This document shows, piece after piece, positions 35,825-44,880 of a stretch of DNA of 64,000 nucleotides (position 1 is its first letter; every line of letters starts with the position of its first letter). The position numbers and the translations under genes were made by a program. Below the pieces are notes generated by a model. It was not told the origin of the DNA. It searched no databases and saw only the letters and a program-made list of their open reading frames with translations. The stretch comes from Fibrobacter sp. UWB16 (GTDB taxonomy: Bacteria > Fibrobacterota > Fibrobacteria > Fibrobacterales > Fibrobacteraceae), in contig NZ_OCMS01000004.1 in NCBI RefSeq assembly GCF_900215325.1, positions 1-64,000 on the forward strand, read 5' to 3'.

Positions 35825-36964
35825 ATGGATATCGAAGCTCTTGAAAACACGACTTTCGCGGCCATAGTCGAGAAAATCCAAAAGGTTCGCAAGCGTGGCG
35901 AGCTTTTAGAGAGCATTCACGGGATTTTAAAAAAGAACTTTGAATCCGTCGAAATCCAGCACCAAATCGAATGCCAGAAAATCCGCAACGTCATTGAAGG
36001 CATTCCAGGCGAACTCATCGGGAACACGCGCGAAATGCGCGAAGTGAGCAAGCTCGTCCGCCAAATCGCCCCCACCGCCGCAACAGTCCTTATCCGCGGC
36101 AAGGCAGGCACCGGCAAAGAATACGTTGCCCGCAGCATTCACGAGCTTTCGGAACGCAAAAATTCCCCGTTCGTAGCGCTCAACTGCGATGCCCTCACCG
36201 AGGGTGCGAACTCTTTTGAAAGCGAACTTTTCGGTTTTGAACGCGGAGCATTCACAGGCGCCACCAACCGCCACATCGGCAAGGCAGAACAAGCAAACGG
36301 CGGCACGCTCTTTCTAGACGAAGTTGCCGACTTGCCGCTCCCCGCGCAAATCAAGCTTCTGCAATTTATTCAGGAACAAAGTTTCAAGCGTCTCGGCAGC
36401 AACATCGAGCAGCGCTGTAACGTGCGTCTCATCGCGAGCACCGGCAAGAATCTCGAAGCCATGATGCAACACGGCACGTTCCGCGAAGACCTTTATTACC
36501 GCCTGAACATTTTCCAGATTTCGCTCCCCGAACTCATCCAGCGCAAGACGGACATTTTACTTTTAGCGGACCATTTCATCGAAAAGATGAATTACAAATA
36601 TGGCAAGAAAATTTTGCGCTTAAGCTCACCCGCCATCGACATGCTCATGAGCTACCATTGGCCCGGTAACGTACGCGAACTCGAAAACTGCATCGAACAC
36701 GCATGCCTTGCGACAACAGACGTCTGTATCAACGCCTACGATTTGCCGCCCACGCTGCAAACCGACGTCACATCAGGAACGTCCGTACTCCCCGAAGGCA
36801 ACAGCCCTCTTGCCACGCTGATGGACAGCTACGAGCGCGAAATTCTGAGCGAAGCGCTCCGCCGTCATGACGGCAACATGAGCGCCGCCGGGCGCGACCT
36901 TTCCGTAAGCCCGCGCATGATGCTATACAAAATAAGGCGGCTAGGAATAGCCGCCTCGAATTAA
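35825..36964 (+). CDS. Sigma-54-dependent activator without receiver domain
   Basis: 379 residues. Short N-terminal region (1-60, no GAF or receiver), then AAA+ domain: Walker A GKAGTGKE (92-99), sigma-54 contact loop GAFTGA (141-146), Walker B GGTLFLDEVADL (159-170), arginine finger region FREDLYYRLN, and a C-terminal Fis-type helix-turn-helix (MSAAGRDLSVSPRMMLYKIRRLGI). Like NifA/NtrC in the core but lacking a sensor, so activity must be set by another protein or by expression level. Its position next to glnN suggests nitrogen control. A leader hairpin lies just upstream. Confidence 0.88.
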   Translation: MDIEALENTTFAAIVEKIQKVRKRGELLESIHGILKKNFESVEIQHQIECQKIRNVIEGIPGELIGNTREMREVSKLVRQIAPTAATVLIRGKAGTGKEYVARSIHELSERKNSPFVALNCDALTEGANSFESELFGFERGAFTGATNRHIGKAEQANGGTLFLDEVADLPLPAQIKLLQFIQEQSFKRLGSNIEQRCNVRLIASTGKNLEAMMQHGTFREDLYYRLNIFQISLPELIQRKTDILLLADHFIEKMNYKYGKKILRLSSPAIDMLMSYHWPGNVRELENCIEHACLATTDVCINAYDLPPTLQTDVTSGTSVLPEGNSPLATLMDSYEREILSEALRRHDGNMSAAGRDLSVSPRMMLYKIRRLGIAASN

Positions 36965-36970
36965 GCAAAT

Positions 36971-37000
36971 TGTCACCCCGACCATTGCGCCGGGGGCAGT
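36971..37000. repeat. Dispersed palindrome, degenerate
   Basis: GTCACCCCGACCATTGCGCC followed by GGGGG, between two convergent gene ends. Confidence 0.5.
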
Positions 37001-37006
37001 AACACA

Positions 37007-38254
37007 CTATCTCACAACAGTGATGCTATTCACCGGAAGAACATCCTTCGGCGACTTGAGCTTGCTCACCTTATCGTTTTTGTACACGTAAACGCCAGCA
37101 TTCTCGCCACGTTCACCAATGTAAAGCGTTCCCGTAGCATTGTCAAAGAAGAGCGAGCCTTCAACATCGCTTATACCAGAAACCGTCTTGACCGACTTTT
37201 TAGAAAGGTCAATCTTAAAAAGCGGCACATTTCCATTATAGTCTTTATAAGCAGTACCATAAGCATAGCCCTCAGCATCTACAACAAAGGAAACAAGACC
37301 CGAACTAAGAGTGCCGAATTTTTCGCCATCAATAAGAACGGACGACTTTTTCTTAGCCACGTCAACGACTTCAATACCGAAGACGTCGGATTCACCACTA
37401 TAATCACCAGTAGACCCAACATAAAGCATACCATTGGCAAAGCCCATAGCAGCCGGATTCTTCTTTGCAAGTCTGATCGTATCGAGGAATTCACCATCAT
37501 CAAGATTGTACATTGCGATGAGGCCCGGCACATCGTAAGAAGTAACCCAGCCTTCAGAAACATAGCGCTGGAACATAGCAAACAAGGTATCGTTTCTGAC
37601 TTCAAAATCAGCCAAATGCGGAGCATGGCCCTCCGTGTGCACAAGATTTTCAGTCTTAACAGTCTTTGTGACCTTACCATCCTTTATAGCAACTTTCACA
37701 AACTTGGCAGCGTCCTTCAAAGCAACCCAGACTTCCTTATCATTTGCCTTGACGACATCGCTCGGATTCGTGCCATCGCCCAACTTGACCTGCCACTTAG
37801 GCTTATTTTTCGCAGGATCCACCAACGCAAGGGCGCCCTTGCCACTTTCTACAACAAAGATGTTACCATCAACGCCAACAATCTTGGTATCCTGAGAGAA
37901 CTGAAGAGTGTCGTCAGAGATCTTACCATCCTTAACCCAACGGAGTTCACCAGCCGGGCTTGTCCAATCACTGAAGTACACATAGACAGAGCCTTCATCT
38001 GCACTTGAAGAAGAAGACGTTTCCTTACTGGAAGAAGACTTCGCAGAGCTTGAAGAAGATTTTACAGAGCTAGAAGAGGACTTGCCCTTGCTAGAGGAGG
38101 ATTTAGCCTTGCTGGAAGAAGATTTCGCTTTATCCACGCTTGACGAGCTAACGAGATCGATTTCGTCATCTTCAGCGGAAGTGGCGTTATCCGAGCAAGC
38201 CTGCATATAGAATGCAAAGGACGATGCCATAAGAAGAGAGAGGATTTTTTTCAT
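37007..38254 (-). CDS. Surface lipoprotein with Ser linker and propeller-like repeats (BtuG-like candidate)
   Basis: 415 residues: lipobox YMQAC, a poly-Ser/Lys linker (about 36-85, SSSSK repeats, typical of Fibrobacter surface proteins), then repeated beta-strand segments (GNIFVVESGKGALALVD, KEVWVALKDAAKFVKV, GMLYVGSTGDYSG, GTLYIGERGENAGVYVY) of a YncE-like beta-propeller. It is downstream of the riboswitch-controlled btuB (71 bp). In Bacteroides, BtuG is a propeller lipoprotein that captures B12 on BtuB. A parallel role here is inferred from fold pattern and operon, not from sequence identity. Confidence 0.65.
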   Translation of the reverse strand: MKKILSLLMASSFAFYMQACSDNATSAEDDEIDLVSSSSVDKAKSSSSKAKSSSSKGKSSSSSVKSSSSSAKSSSSKETSSSSSADEGSVYVYFSDWTSPAGELRWVKDGKISDDTLQFSQDTKIVGVDGNIFVVESGKGALALVDPAKNKPKWQVKLGDGTNPSDVVKANDKEVWVALKDAAKFVKVAIKDGKVTKTVKTENLVHTEGHAPHLADFEVRNDTLFAMFQRYVSEGWVTSYDVPGLIAMYNLDDGEFLDTIRLAKKNPAAMGFANGMLYVGSTGDYSGESDVFGIEVVDVAKKKSSVLIDGEKFGTLSSGLVSFVVDAEGYAYGTAYKDYNGNVPLFKIDLSKKSVKTVSGISDVEGSLFFDNATGTLYIGERGENAGVYVYKNDKVSKLKSPKDVLPVNSITVVR

Positions 38255-38325
38255 GGTTGTTCCTTTTTATGTTTTTCGCAGACGATGTGGATTACATGTT
38301 TTGCAAGCCCCATTCTGCGCGGGGT

Positions 38326-40410
38326 TTAAAACCCCTGTGTTAATGTTAATTTGTATTCTCGCCCAGGAGTTGGGAATGGAATATAGGGGTTTCTATACTT
38401 TTCATCCGTTAAATTTCGAAGAGCGAAAATAAGTCTAGTTTTAACAAATGGAGACCACCCAAGCGAAACATGATGCAAATCCACAGCAGGTTCCACAACA
38501 CGATTCGCACGGTCTTCAAAAATTTTGGTACGATATTCCGAAACCCAGGTCAAATCAAGATGATACGGTAAATCGAATCGTGCTTCGGCATAATATGAAC
38601 GCGCCGGTTCATTCGGAATTTTCTTCCCATTATAATAGTTTTCATTGCTTCGATCTTCCGCATTCTGGAACGTTGCACGCAAAATCACAGAAAGCCAATT
38701 TTTGGGTTTACTTTCCAATTCGGCCTCAAGCCCTCGAATATGGGATTTTCCAATATTTTTCGGTTTTACAAAGCCAGCATTCATTAACCAAAATATTCCA
38801 TTATCCACTCGCGTTTCAAAATACGTTGCACGAATAGCAGTATTGCTTTTGGGAACCATGTAATAGCCCCCCACTTCAAAACGCAGCGCAGATTCATCAA
38901 GAAGATCTGGATTCGAAAGCATTCCAGGATAAACGCCATATAGTTCCATCAACTGCGGCGTACGTACAAAACGTCCAAAGCTCAAGCTAAAGCCATACAG
39001 AGAACTAGGGGCATCATAACGCACAAAGCCACGCCCAGACCACGAAATATCACGATCTTTCGCCGTATTCAACGTCAACGATGTCGTCGGCTGTACGAAT
39101 TTTCCACCATAAAGATCATCCTTGACAATCAAAGCCGATGTTTCGCCACCAACAGAAAGATTCTTGATTAATTCATAAAACACATCAGCAGAAGCATTAG
39201 TAGAAACACGAGAAAGGTTCCATTTGGGCATCGTTCCGCGTTTCTCATAATAGGAGGCATCCATCGACAATCTCAAATTCGCTTCCAAGCGGTCGCCCGA
39301 ATAGTTCGCAACAACCTCAGGAACAAGGCTATACCCTGCCGCGCCATATTCCTGCAATCCAGAAGACGGATACCCGATATGATCCAGCGGGTAATATGAA
39401 TGCGACGTAGCCTTTTCAAACTTTCCCGTCAATGAAAATTCAAGCCATAGCCAGCCCAGCAACTGAGGCAATTCCGCACGATAAGCCATCTGTACAAAAT
39501 CACCCTTGTAACCCGCGACACTCGTCTGATAATCGTCGTGCCCTGGATTTCCACCATCCGAACGGCTAAAGTTAAGATTCAAAGTCGAAAAAACGCCATT
39601 TGCATGCAAAACGCGAGCCTTGAAAAGCCCCGAGTATTCTGTGAACTCGGCATTCCGGCGCGTATCCGTAAAATCGTCATCATGATTATACGGAGTTCCA
39701 TTATTGCTCTCAAATTCGTAATCGTTGTCGCTATGGCGTACCGACAAAGACGCACTTACCGAGGCGCTATCCGTCAAGCGAGAAAGCAACTGCATCGAAG
39801 CCTCCCACGTGTTGTGGCTGCCGTAACTTAAAAGCACACGACCCGACTTCTTTTCTTCAGGCTTGAGCACAGCTTCGGCAGGCTTCGAACCTTTCGTGAT
39901 AAAGTTGATGGCACCGCCAATGCCGCGACCACCAAACTTCGCCGGCACACGGTCCTTGTAGACTTCAATCTTTTCAATCTGATTCAAGTCAATCGAACCA
40001 AAATCAACCGCACCGCCCGAGGCATCGTTCAGCGGAATGCCGTCCATGCAAACGACAATGTTTTTTGCCGAGACACCGCGAATGCTCACGGTCTGGAAAC
40101 TCCCGACACCGCCCTGGCGCGTGTACTGCACGCCCGGGAGTGCCGCCAAGACTTCCGCTGCCGAAAGCGAACGGCCTTCCCACGCTTCGGGCAAAACCTC
40201 GGCATAACTCGAAGACGCCTGCAAAGGCTTTTCAACACTCGTCGTCTCGTAAACAGAGGACTCGCCTAAATCTTGAATAAACTCTTCGGAAAAACTAGAA
40301 ACGCTCGCAAGCAGTACGGCCGCGCACACGCGAACGCCCAAGAGACTGCGACTGCACGCAGTCAAACACCCACGCAAACGCGTGGCTATGCAAAGCGATG
40401 TCTTTCGCAC
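38326..40410 (-). CDS. btuB: TonB-dependent receptor, cobalamin (BtuB)
   Basis: 694 residues. Plug domain from about 70 (VLAALPGVQYTRQGGVGSF, VSIRGVSAKNIVVCMDGIPL, FGGRGIGGAINFI), then a 22-strand-type barrel ending with KLTLTQGF. The cobalamin riboswitch directly upstream identifies the ligand. Translation start is unclear: GTG at 40410 gives a long, Cys-containing leader before the signal peptide core VCAAVLLASVSSF, and an in-frame TTG further in is possible. It takes B12 across the outer membrane with TonB energy. Confidence 0.88.
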   Translation of the reverse strand: MRKTSLCIATRLRGCLTACSRSLLGVRVCAAVLLASVSSFSEEFIQDLGESSVYETTSVEKPLQASSSYAEVLPEAWEGRSLSAAEVLAALPGVQYTRQGGVGSFQTVSIRGVSAKNIVVCMDGIPLNDASGGAVDFGSIDLNQIEKIEVYKDRVPAKFGGRGIGGAINFITKGSKPAEAVLKPEEKKSGRVLLSYGSHNTWEASMQLLSRLTDSASVSASLSVRHSDNDYEFESNNGTPYNHDDDFTDTRRNAEFTEYSGLFKARVLHANGVFSTLNLNFSRSDGGNPGHDDYQTSVAGYKGDFVQMAYRAELPQLLGWLWLEFSLTGKFEKATSHSYYPLDHIGYPSSGLQEYGAAGYSLVPEVVANYSGDRLEANLRLSMDASYYEKRGTMPKWNLSRVSTNASADVFYELIKNLSVGGETSALIVKDDLYGGKFVQPTTSLTLNTAKDRDISWSGRGFVRYDAPSSLYGFSLSFGRFVRTPQLMELYGVYPGMLSNPDLLDESALRFEVGGYYMVPKSNTAIRATYFETRVDNGIFWLMNAGFVKPKNIGKSHIRGLEAELESKPKNWLSVILRATFQNAEDRSNENYYNGKKIPNEPARSYYAEARFDLPYHLDLTWVSEYRTKIFEDRANRVVEPAVDLHHVSLGWSPFVKTRLIFALRNLTDEKYRNPYIPFPTPGREYKLTLTQGF

Positions 40411-40444
40411 CGTTTAACAACCCGTGGCGCAAAGCGCCCGTTGT
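40411..40444 (-). promoter_or_regulatory. Expression-platform hairpin of B12 riboswitch
   Basis: ACAAC...GGCGC / GCGCC...GTTGT at 40417-40444, immediately before the GTG start; it could sequester the ribosome site when cobalamin is bound. Confidence 0.5.
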
Positions 40445-40605
40445 GCCTTACAGTTCTTCTGACTCGGGGATCACTCTACTTCCAGCCCCTTCACACCCAC
40501 CTTGCGGCAAGCATTGGTTTATGCTGGTTTCGTCCTCCCTTACAGCGGCGAGACCGTTCCCGGCTTTCACGGGATTCTCTTATATCGAATCAGCGGTGAC
40601 ACGAT
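40440..40605 (-). ncRNA. Cobalamin riboswitch
   Basis: Read on the minus strand the region contains, in order, AATCCCGTGAAAGCCGGGAA, GGTCTCGCCGCTGTAAGGG, ACGAAACCAGC, a central stem with AAACCAATGCTTGCCGCAAG, GTGTGAAGGGGCTGGAAGTA, GAGTGATCCCCGAGTCAGAA and GAACTGT. These are the conserved core pieces (GCCACTGTAA-like segment and B12 box GAGTCAGAAGA) of AdoCbl riboswitches. It precedes btuB. Confidence 0.93.
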
Positions 40606-40664
40606 ACAGCGTTTTACCGCATAAGGCATTACCTATGAAAAATATAGTAAACAATTCGGGGCAT

Positions 40665-40704
40665 TGTCATCCCCCGTCATGCCCGTCACCGAACGGGCAT
40701 CTCC
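40665..40704. repeat. Dispersed palindrome
   Basis: GTCATCCCCC followed by GTCATGCCCGTCACCGAACG and GGCAT; located between the riboswitch and the EamA gene. Confidence 0.6.
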
Positions 40705-40717
40705 CTTTCATGAAATC

Positions 40718-41647
40718 TTACATTCGCGGTTTCCACTCCGCAAGAACCATGCCCGCAACAATGGCGACAGCACCCGCGATCGCGACCGACGTGATACGCT
40801 CCCCAAGAGCAATCACCGCTGTAATAATCGTCACGAGCGGAATTGCGTATATGTAATTGCTTGCGAGCACCGTTCCAATTTGCTTCAGTACCATATTCCA
40901 TATCAGGTACCCAAACAACGACGAGAACACCGTAAGGCAAAGGAAGTTGAGCGACACGACCGGTTCTGCAAAGTTCTGCCACGGGACTCCAAGGAAATGC
41001 CCAGCGCCGGCCTCGTTTGGAGCAATCGCGGTTTCGCCAAGCATAATGATTATTGACGAGAGCGCGCCATAGAAAAACATCTTTCGCGTTATAAAAAGCG
41101 TAGAGTATTTTTCATTGAGCGGACGCACAATCAAGGAATAAATCGTCCACATGCATGCCGAACTGAACGCGAGCAAATCGCCCACCGGCGAAAGTTTTAG
41201 AATAAACTTTCCATTCAGCACCACAAGCACCATGCCGATAAACGTAATCACACACCCGAGAATCTGTCGCTTACAAAGGCGTTCGCTTTTGTAAATGAGC
41301 CCGCCAAAAATCATCGTCAAAAGCGGATTCGTACAGACAATCAACGAGACATTGCTCGATGGAGAAATCGAGAGCGCTGTATTCTCCGCCCAAAAGTAAA
41401 GCGTGCAACCCGTGAGCCCGCACAAGCACAAAATCAGTTCGTGCTTCCAGTTTTCACAACGGAATTGTTTATGCGTCATCGCGAGCAGCAGCAAGTACGT
41501 CACCGTAAAGCGCAACGTGAAAATCTGCACCGCCGAGAAGCCGTGATTCAAGAGCACCTTCGTGCTCACAAAACTCGTGCCCCAAAACGCAATCGTCCCA
41601 ATCGCAAGGGCGTGCCAAAAAGCGAGACTGTTACGGGTCGGTTTCAT
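40718..41647 (-). CDS. EamA/DMT-family transporter
   Basis: About 309 residues and ten hydrophobic segments in two five-helix repeats: FWGTSFVSTKVLLNHG starts the first EamA domain and VFSSLFGYLIWNMVLKQIG lies in the second. Usually exports amino acids or metabolites. Start taken at the ATG at 41647 (GGCGGTG upstream); a TTG nine bases earlier is possible. No functional partner nearby. Confidence 0.85.
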   Translation of the reverse strand: MKPTRNSLAFWHALAIGTIAFWGTSFVSTKVLLNHGFSAVQIFTLRFTVTYLLLLAMTHKQFRCENWKHELILCLCGLTGCTLYFWAENTALSISPSSNVSLIVCTNPLLTMIFGGLIYKSERLCKRQILGCVITFIGMVLVVLNGKFILKLSPVGDLLAFSSACMWTIYSLIVRPLNEKYSTLFITRKMFFYGALSSIIIMLGETAIAPNEAGAGHFLGVPWQNFAEPVVSLNFLCLTVFSSLFGYLIWNMVLKQIGTVLASNYIYAIPLVTIITAVIALGERITSVAIAGAVAIVAGMVLAEWKPRM

Positions 41648-41665
41648 CACCGCCAAAGATAAAAA

Positions 41666-41696
41666 AAATCAGCCCACAAAAATATGGACTGATTTT
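41666..41696 (-). terminator. Terminator after small basic protein gene
   Basis: AAAATCAGcCC / GGaCTGATTTT with A/T runs on both sides, between the basic protein gene and EamA gene, both on the minus strand. Confidence 0.7.
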
Positions 41697-41716
41697 GTTC
41701 ATTAAGGAAGAAAAAC

Positions 41717-42025
41717 TTACTTAGCCTTCTTAGCGAGTCTTTCACCAGCTCTAAGATTCGTAGCGACAATCTTTTTAAGTTCAGCGGCGCCCTTTTCGAA
41801 TCTTTCACCACCATTCCAGCCACGCGGGAACTTCTTCATAGAAGTTTTGAGCTCGGTCAATTGCTTGATCATATCATCGACAACGAGGTCACCGGCTTCG
41901 CCGCCCCATCTACGAACCTTGGCAGGCTTCGTAGCCACAACAGCCTTCTTCACTTCAGCGGCCTTGACGGTCTTCTTGGCAACAACGGTTTTCTTTGTAG
42001 CGACAGCTTTCTTTGCAGTAGCCAT
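41717..42025 (-). CDS. Small Lys/Ala-rich, histone H1-like protein
   Basis: 102 residues. Residues 1-36 are Lys/Ala/Val repeats (MATAKKAVATKKTVVAKKTV), the C-terminal part (VRRWGGEAGDLVVDDMIKQL... FPRGWNGGERFEK...NLRAGERLAKKAK) is a predicted amphipathic, basic helix pair. Likely binds nucleic acid nonspecifically. SD AAGGAG. It is 28 bp downstream of a radical SAM/SPASM gene in the same direction; it could be an unrelated chromatin-type protein or, less likely, the substrate of that enzyme. Confidence 0.7.
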   Translation of the reverse strand: MATAKKAVATKKTVVAKKTVKAAEVKKAVVATKPAKVRRWGGEAGDLVVDDMIKQLTELKTSMKKFPRGWNGGERFEKGAAELKKIVATNLRAGERLAKKAK

Positions 42026-42053
42026 TTTTTTCTCCTTGGTTATTTGTTATGTG

Positions 42054-43166
42054 TTAAAAAAGTTCTCCGAGTTCTTGTCTTTTAGCCAAGGCCTCGTCGC
42101 AAATCGCAGCCAAAATGCGTTCGTGCGTACACACCTCAGGCGAAACCTTGTAAACAGAGCCCGTCGTATAAAAAGCATTGCAACCACACTCATGCGCAGA
42201 GCACCTGTATCGAATGGCGCACCCATCGCATTCTGGCTTATCGTGTTTCAGATAATTGCGCAGATCCTTTGCAACAGCCCCGTTAAACAGCTTGTTTTTA
42301 CTATCAAAAACAGAACCTAGTTTATATTTTGCATCTTCGGCGCTAGTGATAAAGCGGCTGCACGGGAACACTTGCCCATTTGCCGAAATTCCAAGGCCGC
42401 CTTTAAAAATAAAGCAGGAATATTCCTTTTGCCTCACGTCCAGCAATCTAAAGGAGATTTTATCCTGAATCGTGCCCAAATAAAAATCTTTTTCTTGCTT
42501 TCTGTACTTGAGCCACAAAAGCGCCATTTTCTGGTATTCATACGCAAGGGCGTCAAAATCCTCGCCCGTCCACTTGCCATCGAAATCAACAGCAGTCGTC
42601 ACGCTTTTAAAGCCCTGGTCAAAAAGCCACTCCACAGCACGGCTAAGACCACGCACATGTTTGCGCGTCACCACCGAAATCACAGAAGTACGCATCTGCG
42701 TAAGGAATGGAATATTCGGCGAAATCAGCTTGAAACAGCCCTTGCCATCCACGGTGCGCCTTGAAATATTGTGTTTCCTTTCAGGGCCATCCAAAGAAAG
42801 GAATATCTTGAAATTTTCCTTTTTCAGGAACTTGCAAATTTCATCGGTCAACAGCGTTCCATTTGTATTGACATGGAAGCCATACTGGAAATCTTCGGGG
42901 AATCTGCTACGATTCTCTTTTACAAACTTTTTAACAAAGCGCACCGACCAGCGGATTGCATCCATGCGCAAAAGGGGTTCGCCCCCAAAAAAGGTTATAT
43001 TAAAAAAGCTCTGCTTTTGATCAATCGTTCTTTCAAGCGCCAAACGCAGTGACGCTTCTAGAATTTCGTCACTCATATCTATCTTGCGATCGATCTGACT
43101 ATCCTTATAATAGCAATAACTACAGCGAAGGTTGCACCGTTCTGTTAAGCTCAACAATAAATTCAT
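42054..43166 (-). CDS. Radical SAM/SPASM peptide-modifying enzyme
   Basis: 370 residues. Radical SAM CxxxCxxC in ERCNLRCSYCYYK (first 20 residues), FFGGEPLL, NTNGTLLTDE, and a C-terminal SPASM cysteine set (FPCSRF, KPECDGCAIRYRCSAHECGC) for auxiliary clusters. The layout fits anaerobic sulfatase-maturase-like or RiPP-modifying enzymes. No sulfatase or recognisable peptide precursor is next to it, only the small basic protein downstream. Substrate unknown. Confidence 0.85.
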   Translation of the reverse strand: MNLLLSLTERCNLRCSYCYYKDSQIDRKIDMSDEILEASLRLALERTIDQKQSFFNITFFGGEPLLRMDAIRWSVRFVKKFVKENRSRFPEDFQYGFHVNTNGTLLTDEICKFLKKENFKIFLSLDGPERKHNISRRTVDGKGCFKLISPNIPFLTQMRTSVISVVTRKHVRGLSRAVEWLFDQGFKSVTTAVDFDGKWTGEDFDALAYEYQKMALLWLKYRKQEKDFYLGTIQDKISFRLLDVRQKEYSCFIFKGGLGISANGQVFPCSRFITSAEDAKYKLGSVFDSKNKLFNGAVAKDLRNYLKHDKPECDGCAIRYRCSAHECGCNAFYTTGSVYKVSPEVCTHERILAAICDEALAKRQELGELF

Positions 43167-43415
43167 ACCAAAAATTTATAATAAAATTATATCAACAATA
43201 TAATACAATTAAATTCACAAAAATGTAAAATTAATTTATTACATATAGTGCAAAAACAACAAAGATATAGTTTAAAACTATTACTAATTATAATTTTTCC
43301 CTAATTTCGACCATATTTTCGTATTTTCGCGTACGAATCCGAATCTTTTCACTAGGCCGAGCTATAGAAACTAACTATATTACAAGCTATAAAAAATTTA
43401 TAAAGGATTCTAAAA

Positions 43416-44693
43416 ATGTCTAAAATCGAAACTCTTTGCATTCAGGGCGGTTGGCAGCCGAAAAACGGCGAACCGCGCGTCCTCCCCATCTACCAGAGCA
43501 CCACGTTCAAGTACGAAACGACCAACGACATGGCCGACTTGTTCGACCTGAAGGCTTCCGGCTACTTCTACACCCGTCTGCAGAACCCGACGAACGACGC
43601 CGTCGCTAACAAGATTGCCGCTCTCGAAGGCGGTGTCGCAGCCATGCTCACGAGTTCCGGTCAGGCCGCAAACTTCTACGCCGTTTTCAACATCTGCGAA
43701 TCCGGCGACCACTTCATCAGCACTTCCGCTATTTACGGTGGTACGAGCAACCTCTTCTCCGTCACGATGAAGAAGCTCGGCATCGAATGCACGTTCGTGG
43801 ACCAGGACGCCTCTGACGAAGAAATCGAAAAGGCTTTCCGCCCGAACACCAAGTGCGTCTTCGGCGAAACCGTCGCAAACCCGGCAGGCAAGGTCTTGGA
43901 CCTCAAGCGCTTTGCTGATCTCGCCCACAAGCACGGCGTTCCGATGATTGTCGACAACACCTTCCCGACCCCGATTCTCTGCCGTCCGATTGAATTCGGC
44001 GTTGACATCGTGACCCACTCCACGACCAAGTACATGGACGGTCACGCCATGGCTGTGGGTGGCTGCATTGTGGACAGCGGCAACTTCGACTGGGAAGCAA
44101 ACCACGACCGTTTCAAGGGCCTCACCGAACCGGATCCGAGCTACCACGGCCTCGCCTATACGAAGGCTTTCGGCAAGGGCGCTTACATCACGAAGGCAAC
44201 CGCACAGCTCATGCGCGACTTCGGTTCTATCCAGTCTCCGCAGAACGCATTCCTTCTGAACGTCGGTCTCGAAACGTTGCACCTCCGCATGCCGCGTCAC
44301 TGTGAAAACGCTCTCGCCTGCGCCAAGTTCCTCAAGAACCACCCGAAGGTCGCTTGGGTCAACTACGCTGGTCTCGAAGGCGACAAGTACTATGAACTCG
44401 CCCAGAAGCAGTTCAAGGGCGGCCTCCCGTGCGGCGTTCTCACGTTCGGCATCAAGGGCGGTCGTGAAAAGTCCATCCAGTTCATGGACAGCCTCAAGAT
44501 GATCTGCATCGTGACCCACGTGGCCGACGCCCGCAGCTGCGTGCTGCACCCGGCAAGCCACACGCACCGTCAGCTCACCGACGAACAGCTCATCGAAGCA
44601 GGCGTTGCACCGGACCTCATCCGCTTCAGCGTCGGTATCGAAAATGTCGAAGACATTATCGCCGACCTCACGCAGGCACTTGAAAAAGTGTAA
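43416..44693 (+). CDS. metY: O-acetylhomoserine sulfhydrylase
   Basis: 425 residues, PLP lysine Lys205 in HSTTKYMDGH, ETLCIQGGWQP at the start and SYHGLAYTKAFGKGAYITK insertion, which are typical of MetY rather than MetB/MetC. It makes homocysteine from O-acetylhomoserine and sulfide, or methionine when methanethiol is supplied. The latter is how Mar-type pathways capture methanethiol, so this gene may complete the island 14 kb away. Strong GC-rich codon bias suggests high expression. Own terminator. Confidence 0.9.
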   Translation: MSKIETLCIQGGWQPKNGEPRVLPIYQSTTFKYETTNDMADLFDLKASGYFYTRLQNPTNDAVANKIAALEGGVAAMLTSSGQAANFYAVFNICESGDHFISTSAIYGGTSNLFSVTMKKLGIECTFVDQDASDEEIEKAFRPNTKCVFGETVANPAGKVLDLKRFADLAHKHGVPMIVDNTFPTPILCRPIEFGVDIVTHSTTKYMDGHAMAVGGCIVDSGNFDWEANHDRFKGLTEPDPSYHGLAYTKAFGKGAYITKATAQLMRDFGSIQSPQNAFLLNVGLETLHLRMPRHCENALACAKFLKNHPKVAWVNYAGLEGDKYYELAQKQFKGGLPCGVLTFGIKGGREKSIQFMDSLKMICIVTHVADARSCVLHPASHTHRQLTDEQLIEAGVAPDLIRFSVGIENVEDIIADLTQALEKV

Positions 44694-44732
44694 TCTGCAA
44701 CTGAGAAATCTGCGATTTCACAAGTAAATTCT

Positions 44733-44765
44733 GCACGGCACCGCAAAAACGGTGCCGTGTTTTTT
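44733..44765 (+). terminator. Terminator after metY
   Basis: GCACGGCACCG / CGGTGCCGTGT with loop caaaaa, then TTTTT. Confidence 0.9.
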
Positions 44766-44785
44766 ATGACATTCCAAGTGTTTTT

Positions 44786-44813
44786 GTCACCCCGGATTTA
44801 TTCCGGGGTCACC
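44786..44813. repeat. Dispersed palindrome
   Basis: GTCACCCCGGATTTATTCCG followed by GGGTCACC; nearly perfect. Confidence 0.75.
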
Positions 44814-44880
44814 ATTTTTATATAGCCACACCCCGCGTATATGCCTATATTTGGAGCACCTCAAAAAGAAGGATATAACA

